Source of the DNA: Klenkia brasiliensis
GTDB lineage: Bacteria > Actinomycetota > Actinomycetes > Mycobacteriales > Geodermatophilaceae
DNA length: 64,000 nt
Assembly: GCF_900100695.1 (NCBI RefSeq)
Contig: NZ_FNCF01000003.1
Span: 310,001-374,000 of the forward strand
Direction: 5' to 3'
Positions 24,202 through 33,516 of the stretch are shown here, one piece after another; within the stretch, counting starts at the first letter, position 1, and each line of letters starts with the position of its first letter. Made by a program: the position numbers and the translations under genes. A model generated the notes under the pieces. It did not search any database, was not told the origin of the DNA, and saw only the letters and a program-made list of their open reading frames with translations.

Positions 24202-25422
24202 TCAGCCGCTGCGGCGGGCGCAGGCGGCGGCGGCCAGCTCGGCGAGCAGGTCCTCGGTGGTGGCCAGGTCGACGCAGGAGTCGGTCACGCTCTGGCCGTA
24301 GGTCAGCGAGCCCGGGTCGGCGCGGTCGAGGTCCTGCCGCCCGGCGACGAGGTTGCTCTCCACCATGACGCCGCGGATGCCGTGCTCCCCGCCGGCGACC
24401 TGGCCGGCGAGGTCGCGCACGACCTGCACCTGGCGCACGTGGTCCTTGCCGCTGTTGCCGTGCGAGGCGTCCACCACGACCACCTCCGGCAGCCCGCGGG
24501 CGGCCAGCCGGCGCTTGGTGTCCGCGATGTGCGCCGGTGAGTAGTTGGGGCCGTCGGCGTCCCCACGCAGGATCACGTGCCCGGTGTCGTTGCCGGTGGT
24601 GCCCAGCTGGGCCGACACCCCGTGCCGGTCCACGCCGAGGAAGTCGTGCCCGGACCGCGCGGAGATGACCGCGGACACCGCGACGTCCACGGAGCCCTCG
24701 GGCGAGTTCTTGAACCCGACCACCGAGGAGAAGCCCGACACCCGCTCGCGGGCGGTCTGGTCGGTGACGTTGCGCGCGCCGACACCGTTGTAGGTGACCA
24801 GGCCGTCCACGTACTGCGGGGTCAGCGCGTTCAGCGGCTCGGCGGCGACCGGGACGCCGAGCGCGGTGATCCCGGCCATGAGCATCCGGGTGGCGACCAG
24901 CCCGACGCTGATCCGGCTCGACCCGTCGAGGAACGGGTCGTAGGCGAAGCCCTTCCAGTCGACCTCGGTGCGCGGCTTCTCGGTGTAGGTGCGCATCACG
25001 ATCTCGAGGTCGGCGCCGTGCCGCTCCCGCATCCGGGCCAGGAACGCGGCGTACTCCAGCGCGGCCACCGGGTCGTGGATGGAGCACGGGCCCGCGACGA
25101 CGGCGAGCCGGTCGTCGTCCCCCCGCACCACCGCGCCGACCGCCCGCCGTCCGGCCCGGGTGGTGGCCGCCGACGCGGCCGTCAGCGGGACCAGCGCGGC
25201 GACCGCGGCCGGGGTGACGACGGCGCTGGCACCGGTGATCCGCTGGTCGACCAGGTCCCCGGGGTCGACGGCGTCGGCCGGGCGGGTGCCGAGAGCCGCC
25301 TGGACGGCGGGCAGCAGCTCGGCGTGGGTGGCGTCGACCCGGTCGTTGACCCGCTGCTGCACCTCCAGCAGCGCCTCCGCGATGCGCGTGGCGGTGGGCA
25401 GCAGATCGGCGGGGGCGGGCAC
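24202..25422 (-). CDS. class I 3-deoxy-7-phosphoheptulonate (DAHP) synthase
   Basis: A 406-residue first enzyme of the shikimate pathway, condensing PEP with erythrose 4-phosphate. It is of the class I (AroF/G/H) type: AGPCSIHDPVAALEYAAFLA (from residue 110), TYTEKPRTEVDWKGFAYDP, RNVTDQTARERVSGFSS and VVVDASHGNSGKDHVRQVQV supply the PEP, metal and phosphate ligands. The N-terminal 100 residues, which include the regulatory helix region, are Ala-rich. Many actinobacteria rely on the unrelated plant-like class II enzyme, so this may be a second, differently regulated copy. The GTG start follows TAACCT by 8 nt. It diverges from the MFS gene. Confidence 0.92.
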   Translation of the reverse strand: MPAPADLLPTATRIAEALLEVQQRVNDRVDATHAELLPAVQAALGTRPADAVDPGDLVDQRITGASAVVTPAAVAALVPLTAASAATTRAGRRAVGAVVRGDDDRLAVVAGPCSIHDPVAALEYAAFLARMRERHGADLEIVMRTYTEKPRTEVDWKGFAYDPFLDGSSRISVGLVATRMLMAGITALGVPVAAEPLNALTPQYVDGLVTYNGVGARNVTDQTARERVSGFSSVVGFKNSPEGSVDVAVSAVISARSGHDFLGVDRHGVSAQLGTTGNDTGHVILRGDADGPNYSPAHIADTKRRLAARGLPEVVVVDASHGNSGKDHVRQVQVVRDLAGQVAGGEHGIRGVMVESNLVAGRQDLDRADPGSLTYGQSVTDSCVDLATTEDLLAELAAAACARRSG

Positions 25423-25430
25423 GGGCCGCG

Positions 25431-25436
25431 AGGTTA
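25431..25436 (-). promoter_or_regulatory. candidate -10 element for the DAHP synthase gene (leaderless)
   Basis: TAACCT on the minus strand, 8 nt before the GTG at 25422; no Shine-Dalgarno is present. Confidence 0.45.
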
Positions 25437-25497
25437 CCGGCTCCGGGGTGCGGGGCCGGACCGCTTGACCGGGGCAACGACCTGGGAGCCTGGACCC

Positions 25498-26913
25498 GTG
25501 CCGACCACGCCCCCCTCCCGCGCCCTGGTCCCGGTGCTGCTCTTCGTGGGCACGGTCGTCGCCGTCATCAGCAGCCTCGGGGCGCCGCTGATCCCGTCGA
25601 TCGCCGCCTCGACGGGTGCCTCCCTGGGCGACGCCCAGTGGGCGCTCACGGTCACCCTGCTGGTCGGCGCGGTCGCCACGCCGGTGATCGGCCGGCTCGG
25701 GGACGGCCCGCGACGGCGCGAGGTCGTCCTCGTCGTGCTCGCCGTGGTCACCCTCGGCGGCGTGCTGGCCGCGCTCCCGCTGGGCCTGGGGTGGGTGGTC
25801 GCCGGCCGCGGGTTGCAGGGCGTGGGGCTCGGCCTGACCCCCCTGGCCATCGCCACGGCCCGCGAGGCGCTGGAGGGTGAGCGGTCGCGGGGCACGGTGG
25901 CCGCCCTGTCGATCACCGTGGTGGCCGGGCTGGGGCTCGGCTACCCGCTCGCCGGGCTGGTCGCCGAGCTCGGCGGCGTGCACGCCGCCTTCTGGGCCGG
26001 CGCCGCCGTCAGCTGCGCCGCCCTGGTCGCCGCGGCCGTGGTGCTGCCGCCCGCGCGCCGGGGGACGCCCCGTCCCCTCGACGTCGTCGGCGCCGTGCTG
26101 CTCGGCGCGGGGCTGGCCGGTGTGCTCCTGGCCCTCGGCGAGGCCGGGACGTGGGGCTGGGCGTCGCCGTTGACCTGGGGCCTGGTCGCCGCGGCGGTCC
26201 TGGTGCTGGCGGGCTGGGCCCGGTGGGAGCTCCGGGCGCCCGCGCCGCTGGTCGACCTGCGGCTCGCCCGCGGGCGCGTCGCGGTCACGGCGCACTCCGC
26301 GGCGCTGCTCGTCGGGCTCACGAACTACCTGCTGCTCGTGTCGGTGCCCGTGCTCGTGCAGGCCCCCTCGGTGGGCGGCCCGGGTCTCGGGCAGTCCGTG
26401 CTGGTGGCCGGGCTGGCCCTGCTGCCGTTCTCCGCGGCCAGCGTGCTGGGCGGGCGGCTCGCCCGGGTGCTGGCCGACCGCGCCGGGCGCCTCGCGGTGC
26501 TGCCGGTGGCGGCCCTGGTCCAGGCGGCCGCGTTCGTCCTGTTCGGCCTCCTGCACGCGCAGCTGTGGCAGGTGTTCGTGGTCATGGCCGTGGCCGGGCT
26601 CGGGGTCGGGGCCGCGTTCGCCGCCTTCCCGGCGCTGGTCATCTCGACGGTGCCGCCCGCGGAGACCGGGAGCGCGACGAGCCTGAACCAGGTGCTCCGC
26701 TACGTGGGCTTCGCCCTGGGGAGCGCGGTGGCCGCCGCCGTCCTCGCCGCGGCCACGCCCGGTGGCGCCGCGGAGCCCGGGAGCAGCGGCTACACCACCA
26801 TCGCCGCCCTGGGGGCGGCGGTGTGCCTGGGGACCGCCGTCCTCGCCCGGCTGCTGCCGCCGCGCTCGGCACGACGGCCCGCCCCCGGGCGCCTGGACCA
26901 CGCCCGGTCCTAG
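25498..26913 (+). CDS. MFS transporter, drug:H+ antiporter type
   Basis: A 471-residue multi-pass membrane protein of the major facilitator superfamily. Around 12-14 hydrophobic segments can be counted. Motif A-like RLGDGPRRREVVLVVLAVV follows helix 2, and GRGLQGVGLGLTPLAIATA resembles the motif B region of DHA2-type drug antiporters. The PETG-like ending STVPPAETGSATSLNQVLRY matches actinobacterial efflux proteins. Substrate unknown; export of a small hydrophobic compound is the family expectation. GTG 25498 with GGGAG 9 nt upstream. It ends 9 nt before the quinone oxidoreductase-like gene, and its TAG stop is part of that gene's putative -10. Confidence 0.87.
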   Translation: MPTTPPSRALVPVLLFVGTVVAVISSLGAPLIPSIAASTGASLGDAQWALTVTLLVGAVATPVIGRLGDGPRRREVVLVVLAVVTLGGVLAALPLGLGWVVAGRGLQGVGLGLTPLAIATAREALEGERSRGTVAALSITVVAGLGLGYPLAGLVAELGGVHAAFWAGAAVSCAALVAAAVVLPPARRGTPRPLDVVGAVLLGAGLAGVLLALGEAGTWGWASPLTWGLVAAAVLVLAGWARWELRAPAPLVDLRLARGRVAVTAHSAALLVGLTNYLLLVSVPVLVQAPSVGGPGLGQSVLVAGLALLPFSAASVLGGRLARVLADRAGRLAVLPVAALVQAAAFVLFGLLHAQLWQVFVVMAVAGLGVGAAFAAFPALVISTVPPAETGSATSLNQVLRYVGFALGSAVAAAVLAAATPGGAAEPGSSGYTTIAALGAAVCLGTAVLARLLPPRSARRPAPGRLDHARS

Positions 26914-26916
26914 CCT
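26911..26916 (+). promoter_or_regulatory. candidate -10 element for the gene at 26923 (leaderless)
   Basis: TAGCCT, whose first three bases are the MFS stop codon, is followed by 6 nt and the ATG. No Shine-Dalgarno is visible. Confidence 0.4.
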
Positions 26917-26922
26917 CAGCAC

Positions 26923-27897
26923 ATGCGTGCCGTGCAGATCACCCGCTTCGGCGGCCCCGAGGTCCTCGACGTCGTCGACCTCCCCGACCCCGTCCCGGCC
27001 GACGGCCAGCGGCGGTACCGGGTCCGCGCGGCGGGGGTGAACTACGCCGACACGCACCAGACCGAGGACTCCTACCTCGCCCCGCAGCAGCTCCCGCTGA
27101 TCCCGGGCGCGGAGTTCGTGGGGACGGCGGAGGGCACCGACGAGCGGGTGGTGGGCCTGCTGCTCGGGGGCGGCGGCTACGCCGACACCGTCGTCACCGA
27201 CCCCCGGACGACGTGGGCGCTGCCCGACGGCGTGACCGACGAGCAGGCGCTGTCCCTGGTGCTGCAGGGCACCACCGCCTGGCACCTGCTGCGCACCTCC
27301 ACGCACCTGGCGGCCGGCGAGTCCGTCGTGGTGATGGCCGGGGCCGGCGGGGTCGGCACGCTCGCGGTGCAGCTGGCCAAGCGGTGGGGCGCCGGGCGGG
27401 TCATCGCCACCGCGTCCTCGCCGGAGAAGCGGGCGCTGGCCGAGGAGCTGGGCGCCGACGCCACCGTGGACCCGGCGCTGGCCGAGGACGACCCGAAGGC
27501 GTTCACCGCGGCGCTGCGCGAGGCCAACGGCGGCGCCCGGGTGGACGTCGTCCTGGAGATGACCGGCGGCACCGTGTTCGACGGCGCGTTCTCCGCGCTG
27601 GCCCCGTTCGGGCGGATCGCCGCCTACGGCATGGCCTCACGGCAGGCGGCATCGGCGGTCGCCCCGGCGTCGCTGATGGGCACCAGCCGCACCGTCGTCG
27701 GGTTCTGGCTGGCGCACTGCACCGCCCGGCCCGCGATGCTCGACGAGGCCATGACCGACCTGCTCGCGCTCACCGCGGCCGGCGACCTGCGGCCCGTCGT
27801 CGGCGGGCGGTACCCGATGACCGCCGTCCGGGAGGCCCACCAGGACCTGCTCTCCCGGCGCAGCACCGGCAAGCTGGTCCTGGACCCCGCCCGCTAG
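26923..27897 (+). CDS. NADPH:quinone oxidoreductase-like zinc-independent MDR protein
   Basis: A 324-residue medium-chain dehydrogenase/reductase of the quinone oxidoreductase group. It starts [20 protein letters not shown], has [14 protein letters not shown] in the catalytic domain, the coenzyme motif [20 protein letters not shown] and the typical LVLDPAR ending. The structural-zinc Cys cluster of alcohol dehydrogenases is missing, as expected for this group. It probably reduces quinones or enones with NADPH. The gene ends in a CTAG shared with the stop codon of the convergent ABC ATPase gene. Confidence 0.87.
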   Translation: MRAVQITRFGGPEVLDVVDLPDPVPADGQRRYRVRAAGVNYADTHQTEDSYLAPQQLPLIPGAEFVGTAEGTDERVVGLLLGGGGYADTVVTDPRTTWALPDGVTDEQALSLVLQGTTAWHLLRTSTHLAAGESVVVMAGAGGVGTLAVQLAKRWGAGRVIATASSPEKRALAEELGADATVDPALAEDDPKAFTAALREANGGARVDVVLEMTGGTVFDGAFSALAPFGRIAAYGMASRQAASAVAPASLMGTSRTVVGFWLAHCTARPAMLDEAMTDLLALTAAGDLRPVVGGRYPMTAVREAHQDLLSRRSTGKLVLDPAR

Positions 27898-28649
27898 AGC
27901 GGGTCGAGCAGCCGCTGCAGGAACTGCCGGGTGCGGGCCTCGCGCGGCTCGACCAGCACCTCCGACGGCGGGCCCTGCTCGACGACGACCCCGCCGTCCA
28001 GGAAGAGCACCTGGTCGGCGACCTGCCGGGCGAAGCGCATCTCGTGGGTGACCACGACCATGGTCCAGCCCTCGGCCGCCAGCGACTGCATCACCCGCAG
28101 CACCTCACCGACCAGCTCGGGGTCCAGCGCGCTGGTGGGCTCGTCGAAGAGCACCACCCGGGGGCGGGTGGCCAGCGCCCGGGCGATGCCCACGCGCTGC
28201 TGCTGGCCGCCGGACAGCTGCACCGGGTAGGCGTCGGCCTTGTCGGCCAGGCCCACCCGCTCCAGCAGGTCCCGGGCCTCGGCGCGTGCCTCGGCCCGGT
28301 CGCGGTGCTGGGCCAGCACCGGGCCCGACGTCACGTTGTCCAGCACGGTGAGGTGCGGGAACAGGTTGTGCGCCTGGAAGACCATGCCGCTCTGGTCGCG
28401 CAGCGCCGACACGGCCCGGCGGCCGGGGCGGGTGGCCCAGTCCACGGCCACGTCCCCGATCCGGACGGTGCCGGCCTCCGGGGTCTCCAGGCCGTTCAGG
28501 CTGCGCAGCACCGTGGTCTTGCCCGAGCCGGACGGGCCGATCAGGCAGGTGACCGAGCCCGCGGGGACGACGACGTCCACGCCCCGCAGCACCGGGACGG
28601 CGCCGAAGGACTTGGTCAGCCCGCGGGCCTCCAGCAGGGGCGCGCTCAT
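27894..28649 (-). CDS. amino-acid ABC transporter ATP-binding protein
   Basis: A 251-residue ABC ATPase of the polar amino-acid (GlnQ/TcyC) subfamily. Walker [10 protein letters not shown] (38-46), Q-loop [17 protein letters not shown], signature [15 protein letters not shown], Walker [15 protein letters not shown] and switch His [10 protein letters not shown] are all intact. It energises the permease encoded just upstream (ATGA overlap) and the substrate-binding lipoprotein before that. A three-gene importer of the cystine/glutamine type is likely. The stop codon shares CTAG with the convergent oxidoreductase gene. Confidence 0.93.
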   Translation of the reverse strand: MSAPLLEARGLTKSFGAVPVLRGVDVVVPAGSVTCLIGPSGSGKTTVLRSLNGLETPEAGTVRIGDVAVDWATRPGRRAVSALRDQSGMVFQAHNLFPHLTVLDNVTSGPVLAQHRDRAEARAEARDLLERVGLADKADAYPVQLSGGQQQRVGIARALATRPRVVLFDEPTSALDPELVGEVLRVMQSLAAEGWTMVVVTHEMRFARQVADQVLFLDGGVVVEQGPPSEVLVEPREARTRQFLQRLLDPL

Positions 28650-29314
28650 GCCGCCACGTACCGGGACAGGCGGGTCTCCAGGCGGGTCTGGCCGAAGGAC
28701 AGCACGAGGCACACCACCCAGTAGTAGACGGCCGCCAGGCCGTAGAGCGTGAAGAAGTCGAAGGTGGGCGCAGCGATCTGCTGGGCCGTGCGCAGCAGCT
28801 CGGTGACCGTGATCGCCGAGACCAGCGAGGTGTCCTTGACCAGCGAGATCAGCGTGTTGCTCAGCGGCGGCACCGCGATGCGGGAGGCCTGGGGCAGCAC
28901 CACGCGGCGCAGCGTCGTCCGCCGGTCCATCCCGACGGTCATCGCCGCCTCCCACTGGCCGCGCGGGACGGCGAGGATGGCCCCCCGGACGGCCTCGGAG
29001 GCGTAGGCGCCGACGTTGAGGCTCAGCCCGATGATCGCGCTGGGCCACGGGTCGAGCGTGACCCCCAGGGAGGGCAGCGCGAAGAAGATGATGAACAGCT
29101 GCAGCAGCAGCGGGGTCCCGCGGATGATCGACACGTAGGCACGGGCGATGCCCGACACCACCGGGTTGCCCGACAGCCGCATCAGCGCGAGCAGGACCGC
29201 CAGTGCCAGGCCGAGCACGAAGGTGATCACGGTGAGCGGGATGGTCCCGCGCACCAGTCCTTCGAGCAGCGGCAGCAGGCTTCGCCGGACCAGGTCCCAG
29301 TCGATGCCGTTCAC
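28646..29314 (-). CDS. amino-acid ABC transporter permease
   Basis: A 222-residue inner-membrane permease of the His/Glu/Gln/Arg/opine family. About five membrane helices are visible (for example [19 protein letters not shown] and [19 protein letters not shown]). The EAA loop that docks the ATPase is [40 protein letters not shown] is a family hallmark. It is the middle gene of the importer operon, 34 nt after the binding-protein gene and overlapping the ATPase gene by 4 nt. Confidence 0.93.
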   Translation of the reverse strand: MNGIDWDLVRRSLLPLLEGLVRGTIPLTVITFVLGLALAVLLALMRLSGNPVVSGIARAYVSIIRGTPLLLQLFIIFFALPSLGVTLDPWPSAIIGLSLNVGAYASEAVRGAILAVPRGQWEAAMTVGMDRRTTLRRVVLPQASRIAVPPLSNTLISLVKDTSLVSAITVTELLRTAQQIAAPTFDFFTLYGLAAVYYWVVCLVLSFGQTRLETRLSRYVAA

Positions 29315-29348
29315 GGTGTCCCCACCTGCCCTGCCGCTGCCCGCCGGG

Positions 29349-30125
29349 TCACTGCCCGCTGACGTCCTCGCCGAAGTACCGCTCGGAGATCTCGGCCAGC
29401 GTGCCGTCCTCGCGCAGGGACGCCAGCGCCCCGTCGACCCGCTCCTGCAGGTCGGCGCTGTCCTGCCGGAACACCAGCGCCTGCTCGCTGGGCTGGTCGA
29501 TCTCGGCGGCGATCTTCACGTCCTGGTCGCCGGTGGTCTTCTGGTACTCCAGGAAGGCGAGGCTGTCGTTGATCGTGACGTCCACGCGGTCCTGCTTGAG
29601 CAGGGTGATGGCCTGGGTGAAGCCCTCCACGACCTCGACCTGGGCGCCGGCCTGGGTGGCCACGTCGTTGAACGAGCTGGTCAGCGACTGGGCGCTGGTC
29701 AGGCCCGCGACGTCGGCGAGCGAGGTCACGCTGTCGTCGTCCGCCCGCGTGATGATCACGGCGGAGGACACCGTGTACGGGGTGGAGAACAGGTAGGCCT
29801 CCTCGCGCTCGGGGTTGATCGTCACCTGGTTGGCGATGACGTCGTACCGGTCGGACTCGAGGCCGGCGAAGATCGAGTCGAAGGTGGTCTCGGTGAACTC
29901 CACCTGCATGCCGAGCTCCTCGGCCACCGCCCGGGCCACCTCGACGTCGTAGCCGGTGAGCTCGTCGGTGTCGGGGTCGTGGAAGGAGAACGGCGCGTAG
30001 GTGCCCTCGGTCGCGACGCGCAGCACGTCGCCGTCCCCGCCGGAGGAGTCACCGGAGCCCCCGCTGCAGGAGGTCAGCAGCAGGGCAGCAGCGACGGACA
30101 GGGACAGGGACAGACGGGTACGCAC
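29349..30125 (-). CDS. amino-acid ABC transporter substrate-binding lipoprotein
   Basis: A 258-residue type II periplasmic-binding-fold lipoprotein. The signal peptide ends in the lipobox LLTSC, with lipidation expected at C20, then a Gly/Ser-rich linker. The mature domain starts DVLRVATEGTYAPFSFHD and has GYDVEVARAVAEELGM and TINPEREEAYLFSTPY, closest in feel to cystine/polar amino-acid receptors (TcyA/FliY type); ligand identity is uncertain. It is anchored on the outer face of the membrane and delivers substrate to the permease. GTG 30125 is the chosen start, because it begins the signal peptide. Confidence 0.9.
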   Translation of the reverse strand: MRTRLSLSLSVAAALLLTSCSGGSGDSSGGDGDVLRVATEGTYAPFSFHDPDTDELTGYDVEVARAVAEELGMQVEFTETTFDSIFAGLESDRYDVIANQVTINPEREEAYLFSTPYTVSSAVIITRADDDSVTSLADVAGLTSAQSLTSSFNDVATQAGAQVEVVEGFTQAITLLKQDRVDVTINDSLAFLEYQKTTGDQDVKIAAEIDQPSEQALVFRQDSADLQERVDGALASLREDGTLAEISERYFGEDVSGQ

Positions 30126-30184
30126 GGGGGCTCCGGTTCGTGGAGGGCGGGACGGTGTCGGGGGGCAGGCGGTGCTCGCTGCGT

Positions 30185-30226
30185 CAACCCGGTCGGACCC
30201 GCAGCATTCCGCCGGGTGACCGGTTG
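30185..30226 (-). terminator. hairpin terminator after the MoxR-DUF58-VWA operon
   Basis: CAACCCGGTC at 30185-30194 pairs with GACCGGTTG at 30218-30226 (one bulged C). An inner ACCCG/CGGGT stem (30197-30201 with 30213-30217) continues the fold. It begins 15 nt beyond the VWA stop codon. It also forms part of the 115-nt spacer before the ABC importer, so its position favours termination over a riboswitch. Confidence 0.65.
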
Positions 30227-30240
30227 CACAACACGGCGGC

Positions 30241-31197
30241 TCAGAGCAGGCGGTTGGTCCAGAGCAGGGACAGCACGACGCCCAGGAACGCGAACAGCAC
30301 CCCACCGCGCACGAACCAGGGGCTGATGTCCTGGGGCTCGGTGGTGTAGCCGATCTGGCTGCCCAGGTCGGCGTAGACCTGCTCCAGCTCCGACGCGCTG
30401 GCCGCCTCGGAGTAGCTGCCGCCGGTCTCGTCGGCGATCTGCTCCAGGGTGGCGCGGTCGACCGGCACCGGCTGCGACTGGCCCTCGATCTCGACGGTCC
30501 CGAAGTCGGTGCCGAACGCGATGGTGGACACCGGCACCTCGGCGGCGTTGGCCGACTCGATGGCCTGCGCCGGCTCGGCGCCCACCGTGGAGAACCCGTC
30601 GGACAGCAGCACGACCCGCGCCGGCGGGGCCGCCTCGCCGGCGTCCTGCAGGGTGGAGGTGAAGTTCTGGATCGCCGTCAACGAGGTCAGGATCGCGTCG
30701 CCGATGGCCGTCGCCTCGTTCAGCTGCAGGTTGTCGATGGCGACGCTGACCTGCTCGCGGTCGGTGGTCGGCGGCACCAGCGTGGTCGCCGTCCCCGAGA
30801 ACGACACCAGGCCCAGGTTGATCCGGGCCGGCAGGATGTCGACGAACTCCTTGGCCGCGGTCTGCATGGCCTGGAACCGGCTGGGCTCGACATCGGTGGC
30901 CTGCATCGACAGCGACACGTCCAGCGCCAGCATCACCGTCGCCCGCTCCCGCGGCACCCGCACCTCGGTCGAGGGCTGGGCCAGCGACAGCACGAACGCA
31001 CCGAGCCCGAGCACCACCAGGGCGAAGGCCAGGTGCCGCCGCCAGCCGGGCCGCCGGGGCACCAGCGACCCCAGCAGCGCGACGTTGGTGAACCGGGCGG
31101 CGTACTTCTGCCGCCGCCGCTGCAGCACGACGTAGAACGCGGCCAGCGCCACGACGGCGAGCAGGGCCAGCAGCCACCAGGGGGCCTGGAACGTCAT
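30241..31197 (-). CDS. VWA-domain membrane protein (BatA-like)
   Basis: A 318-residue protein with an N-terminal membrane helix (about 5-25), another near 57-73, a von Willebrand A domain and a C-terminal helix (WFVRGGVLFAFLGVVLSLLW). The MIDAS metal site is intact at DVSLS (93-97), with a Thr (VPPTTDREQ) and a Ser/Asp pair in LLSDGFSTVG further on. VWA proteins of this kind work with MoxR ATPases and DUF58 proteins, probably as an envelope chaperone or metal-insertion system. It is the last gene of the moxR-DUF58-VWA operon and overlaps DUF58 by ATGA. The same trio is Rv1479-Rv1481 in M. tuberculosis (from memory). Confidence 0.9.
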   Translation of the reverse strand: MTFQAPWWLLALLAVVALAAFYVVLQRRRQKYAARFTNVALLGSLVPRRPGWRRHLAFALVVLGLGAFVLSLAQPSTEVRVPRERATVMLALDVSLSMQATDVEPSRFQAMQTAAKEFVDILPARINLGLVSFSGTATTLVPPTTDREQVSVAIDNLQLNEATAIGDAILTSLTAIQNFTSTLQDAGEAAPPARVVLLSDGFSTVGAEPAQAIESANAAEVPVSTIAFGTDFGTVEIEGQSQPVPVDRATLEQIADETGGSYSEAASASELEQVYADLGSQIGYTTEPQDISPWFVRGGVLFAFLGVVLSLLWTNRLL

Positions 31198-32123
31198 CGG
31201 GAGGCACCTCCGGCGCCGGCGCGGCGGCGGTCGGCGACGAACCGGACGACGTCGGCCACCCAGTCGCGGTCGGTGCGCAGCCGCAGGTGGCCCGCACCCA
31301 CCCGGCGCAGCGTCCGGGCGATCTGGTCGCGCTGGGCGGCCGCGCCCTCGGCGAACCGGCGGCGGACCTCGTCGTTGCCGGTGGGCACCTCCAGGGTCTG
31401 CCCCGTCTCGGGGTCGACCACGGTCAGCAGCCCGACGTCGGCCAGCTCCAGCTCGCGGGGGTCGACCACCTCGATCGCCAGCAGCTCGTGCCGCTGCCCC
31501 AGGGCACGCAGCGGGCGCTCCCAGTCCGGGTCGCCGAGGAAGTCCGAGACCACGCAGACCAGACCCCGGCGCCGGGGCGGGCGGCGCAGCGACTCCAGCG
31601 CCTGCGCCAGGTCGCCGCGGCGCCCGCCCGAGGCGCGCGGGGTCTGCACGACCTGGCGCAGCATGCGGTCGGCGGCCAGCCGCCCGGGCAGCGCCGGGTA
31701 GCGGTCGACCTGCTCGCCGGTGGTCACCACCGCGCCCAGCCGGTTGCCGTCGCGGACGGTGAGGTGGCTGACCGCGGCGAGCCCGGCGATGGCCAGGTCA
31801 CGCTTCTCGCAGTCCGCCGTCCCGAAGTCCAGCGACGCCGAGAGGTCCAGCACGACCCAGGTCTCCAGCTCGCGGTCGGCGATGGTCTCGCGGACGTAGG
31901 GCAGCTGGGTGCGGGCGGTGGCGAACCAGTCCATCCGGCGGACGTCGTCCCCCGGGTAGTAGGGCCGGGAGTCCCCGGCCTCGGTGCCCGACCCGGGGAC
32001 CAGGCCGAGGTGGTCGCCCTGCAGCAGCCCGTCCAGCCGGCGGCGGACGGTGAGCTCGAGCCGGTGCAGCAGGACGGCGGCGTCACCGCCCTCGCCGAAG
32101 CGGACGGGGTCGGGGGCCGTCAC
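31194..32123 (-). CDS. DUF58 domain protein
   Basis: A 309-residue DUF58 protein. The family signature AGDSRPYYPGDDVRRMDWFA is at about 49-68, and a VWA-like half follows (ETWVVLDLSASLDFGTADCE, with DLSAS as MIDAS-type motif, and LVCVVSDFLGDPDWERPL). It is predicted cytosolic. DUF58 proteins are nearly always encoded between moxR and VWA genes, as here, and likely bridge the ATPase and the membrane VWA subunit. GTG start overlaps the moxR stop codon (GTGA). Exact function unknown. Confidence 0.9.
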   Translation of the reverse strand: MTAPDPVRFGEGGDAAVLLHRLELTVRRRLDGLLQGDHLGLVPGSGTEAGDSRPYYPGDDVRRMDWFATARTQLPYVRETIADRELETWVVLDLSASLDFGTADCEKRDLAIAGLAAVSHLTVRDGNRLGAVVTTGEQVDRYPALPGRLAADRMLRQVVQTPRASGGRRGDLAQALESLRRPPRRRGLVCVVSDFLGDPDWERPLRALGQRHELLAIEVVDPRELELADVGLLTVVDPETGQTLEVPTGNDEVRRRFAEGAAAQRDQIARTLRRVGAGHLRLRTDRDWVADVVRFVADRRRAGAGGASR

Positions 32124-33277
32124 GCCGACTGCGGACCCTGCTGCTGCGGGCCCTGCTGCTGCGGGCCGGAGAACTGCGTCCCGCCCCACGGGCCCGGCTG
32201 CTGCGGACCCGGGGGCACCTGCGGGCCGCCGGGCGACGCCGGCCCGAAGCCGCCGGCCCGCTGGCGCGGGCTGACCTGCGGCAGCGGCACGCTCTGCACG
32301 ATCCGCTTCACCACGTGGTCGGCGGGTACGCCGTCGGCCAGCGCGTCGTAGGAGAGCACCAGGCGGTGCCGCAGCACGTCGGCGGTGATGTCCAGGACGT
32401 CCTGGGGCAGCACGTAGTCCCGGCCCCGGACCAGGGCCAGCGCCCGGCTGGCCGAGACCAGGCCGAGGGTGGCGCGGGGGCTGGCGCCGTAGGTCACCCA
32501 GCCCGCGACGTCGGCCATGCCGTGCTCGCGCGGCGCGCGGGTGGCCACCACCAGCCGGACGACGTAGTCGACCAGCGCGTGGTGCACGAACACACCCGAC
32601 GCGGTGCGCTGCAGCCGGCGCAGGTCGTCGACGCCCAGCACGGTCTCGGCCTGCGGCGGGTTGGCGCCCATCCGGTAGACGATCTCCCGCTCCTCCTCGG
32701 GGCTGGGGTAGTCGACCAGCACCTTCATCAGGAACCGGTCGCGCTGGGCCTCGGGGAGCTGGTAGACGCCCTCGCTCTCGATCGGGTTCTGCGTGGCGAG
32801 CACCAGGAACGGGTCGGGCAGCGGGTGGGTGACGCCGCCGATCGAGACCTGCCGCTCGGCCATGACCTCCAGCAGCGCCGACTGCACCTTGGCCGGGGCG
32901 CGGTTGACCTCGTCGGTGAGCACGAAGTTGGCGAACACCGGACCGAGCTCGACGTCGAAGGCGTCCTGGCCGGCCTTGTAGATGCGGGTGCCGATGATGT
33001 CGGCGGGCACCAGGTCGGGGGTGAACTGCAGGCGGGCGAAGGACCCGCCGACCGCGGTCGCCAGCGTCTCGACCGCGAGGGTCTTGGCCACGCCGGGCAC
33101 GCCCTCGAGCAGCACGTGCCCGCGGGCCAGCAGGCCGACCAGCATCCGCTCGACCAGCCGGTCCTGGCCGACGATGACGCGCTTGACCTCGAACAGCACC
33201 CGCTCCAGCAGGGCGGCGTCGGTGGCCGGCGGGGTGTGCTGGGCGGACGGGTCGGACGGGCTGGCAGCGCTGGTCAC
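32120..33277 (-). CDS. moxR: MoxR-family AAA+ ATPase
   Basis: A 385-residue AAA+ ATPase. Walker A EGVPGVAKT (58-66), Walker B/MoxR signature LTDEVNRAPAKVQSALLEVM (from 120), sensor LATQNPIESEG and the arginine-finger region QLPEAQRDRF are present. MoxR proteins remodel partner proteins, here presumably the DUF58 and VWA proteins encoded downstream. GTG 33277 is chosen over GTG 33307 because AGGGAG lies 4 nt before it. The last 60 residues form a Pro/Gly/Gln-rich disordered tail (GPQQQGPQQQ) that resembles the tail of the SPFH protein at 3790. Confidence 0.92.
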   Translation of the reverse strand: MTSAASPSDPSAQHTPPATDAALLERVLFEVKRVIVGQDRLVERMLVGLLARGHVLLEGVPGVAKTLAVETLATAVGGSFARLQFTPDLVPADIIGTRIYKAGQDAFDVELGPVFANFVLTDEVNRAPAKVQSALLEVMAERQVSIGGVTHPLPDPFLVLATQNPIESEGVYQLPEAQRDRFLMKVLVDYPSPEEEREIVYRMGANPPQAETVLGVDDLRRLQRTASGVFVHHALVDYVVRLVVATRAPREHGMADVAGWVTYGASPRATLGLVSASRALALVRGRDYVLPQDVLDITADVLRHRLVLSYDALADGVPADHVVKRIVQSVPLPQVSPRQRAGGFGPASPGGPQVPPGPQQPGPWGGTQFSGPQQQGPQQQGPQSA

Positions 33278-33461
33278 GGGGCTCCCTGGCTGGGGTGTCT
33301 GGTCCACGGGGCCGGCGCGACCCCGGGGCCCAGTGTCCTACACCGTCGCCACGCCCGGGCATCCACAGCAGAGGGCCACACCTGTCCCACGGGCCCCGGT
33401 GTGCGGTACGGTTCGTACCGCGTCGGGCAGCTCCCCCCGTGGCTGCCCGGCGCCCACGCGT

Positions 33462-33494
33462 CGAGGGCCGGTCACCACAGGTGACCGGCCCTCG
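33462..33494 (-). terminator. hairpin terminator after the NlpC/P60 gene
   Basis: A perfect 14-bp stem (33462-33475 with 33481-33494) around a 5-nt loop, starting 23 nt beyond the NlpC/P60 stop codon. The rest of the 239-nt spacer up to moxR also holds a 6-bp hairpin (33404-33420) and a 7-bp one (33425-33448) that might be part of the moxR promoter or leader; no gene is seen there. Confidence 0.8.
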
Positions 33495-33516
33495 TGCGTG
33501 CGGGGGTGCTGCCCGC

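Noticed and set aside
30126-30240. Possible riboswitch leader before the amino-acid ABC importer.
   Set aside because: The structured element is just 15 nt after the VWA stop codon and folds as a simple hairpin, so a terminator is the simpler reading; no known riboswitch core is visible.
33404-33420. GGTTC-containing hairpin resembling a tRNA T-arm.
   Set aside because: The loop and flanks do not fit a tRNA T-loop, and no acceptor or anticodon stem surrounds it.
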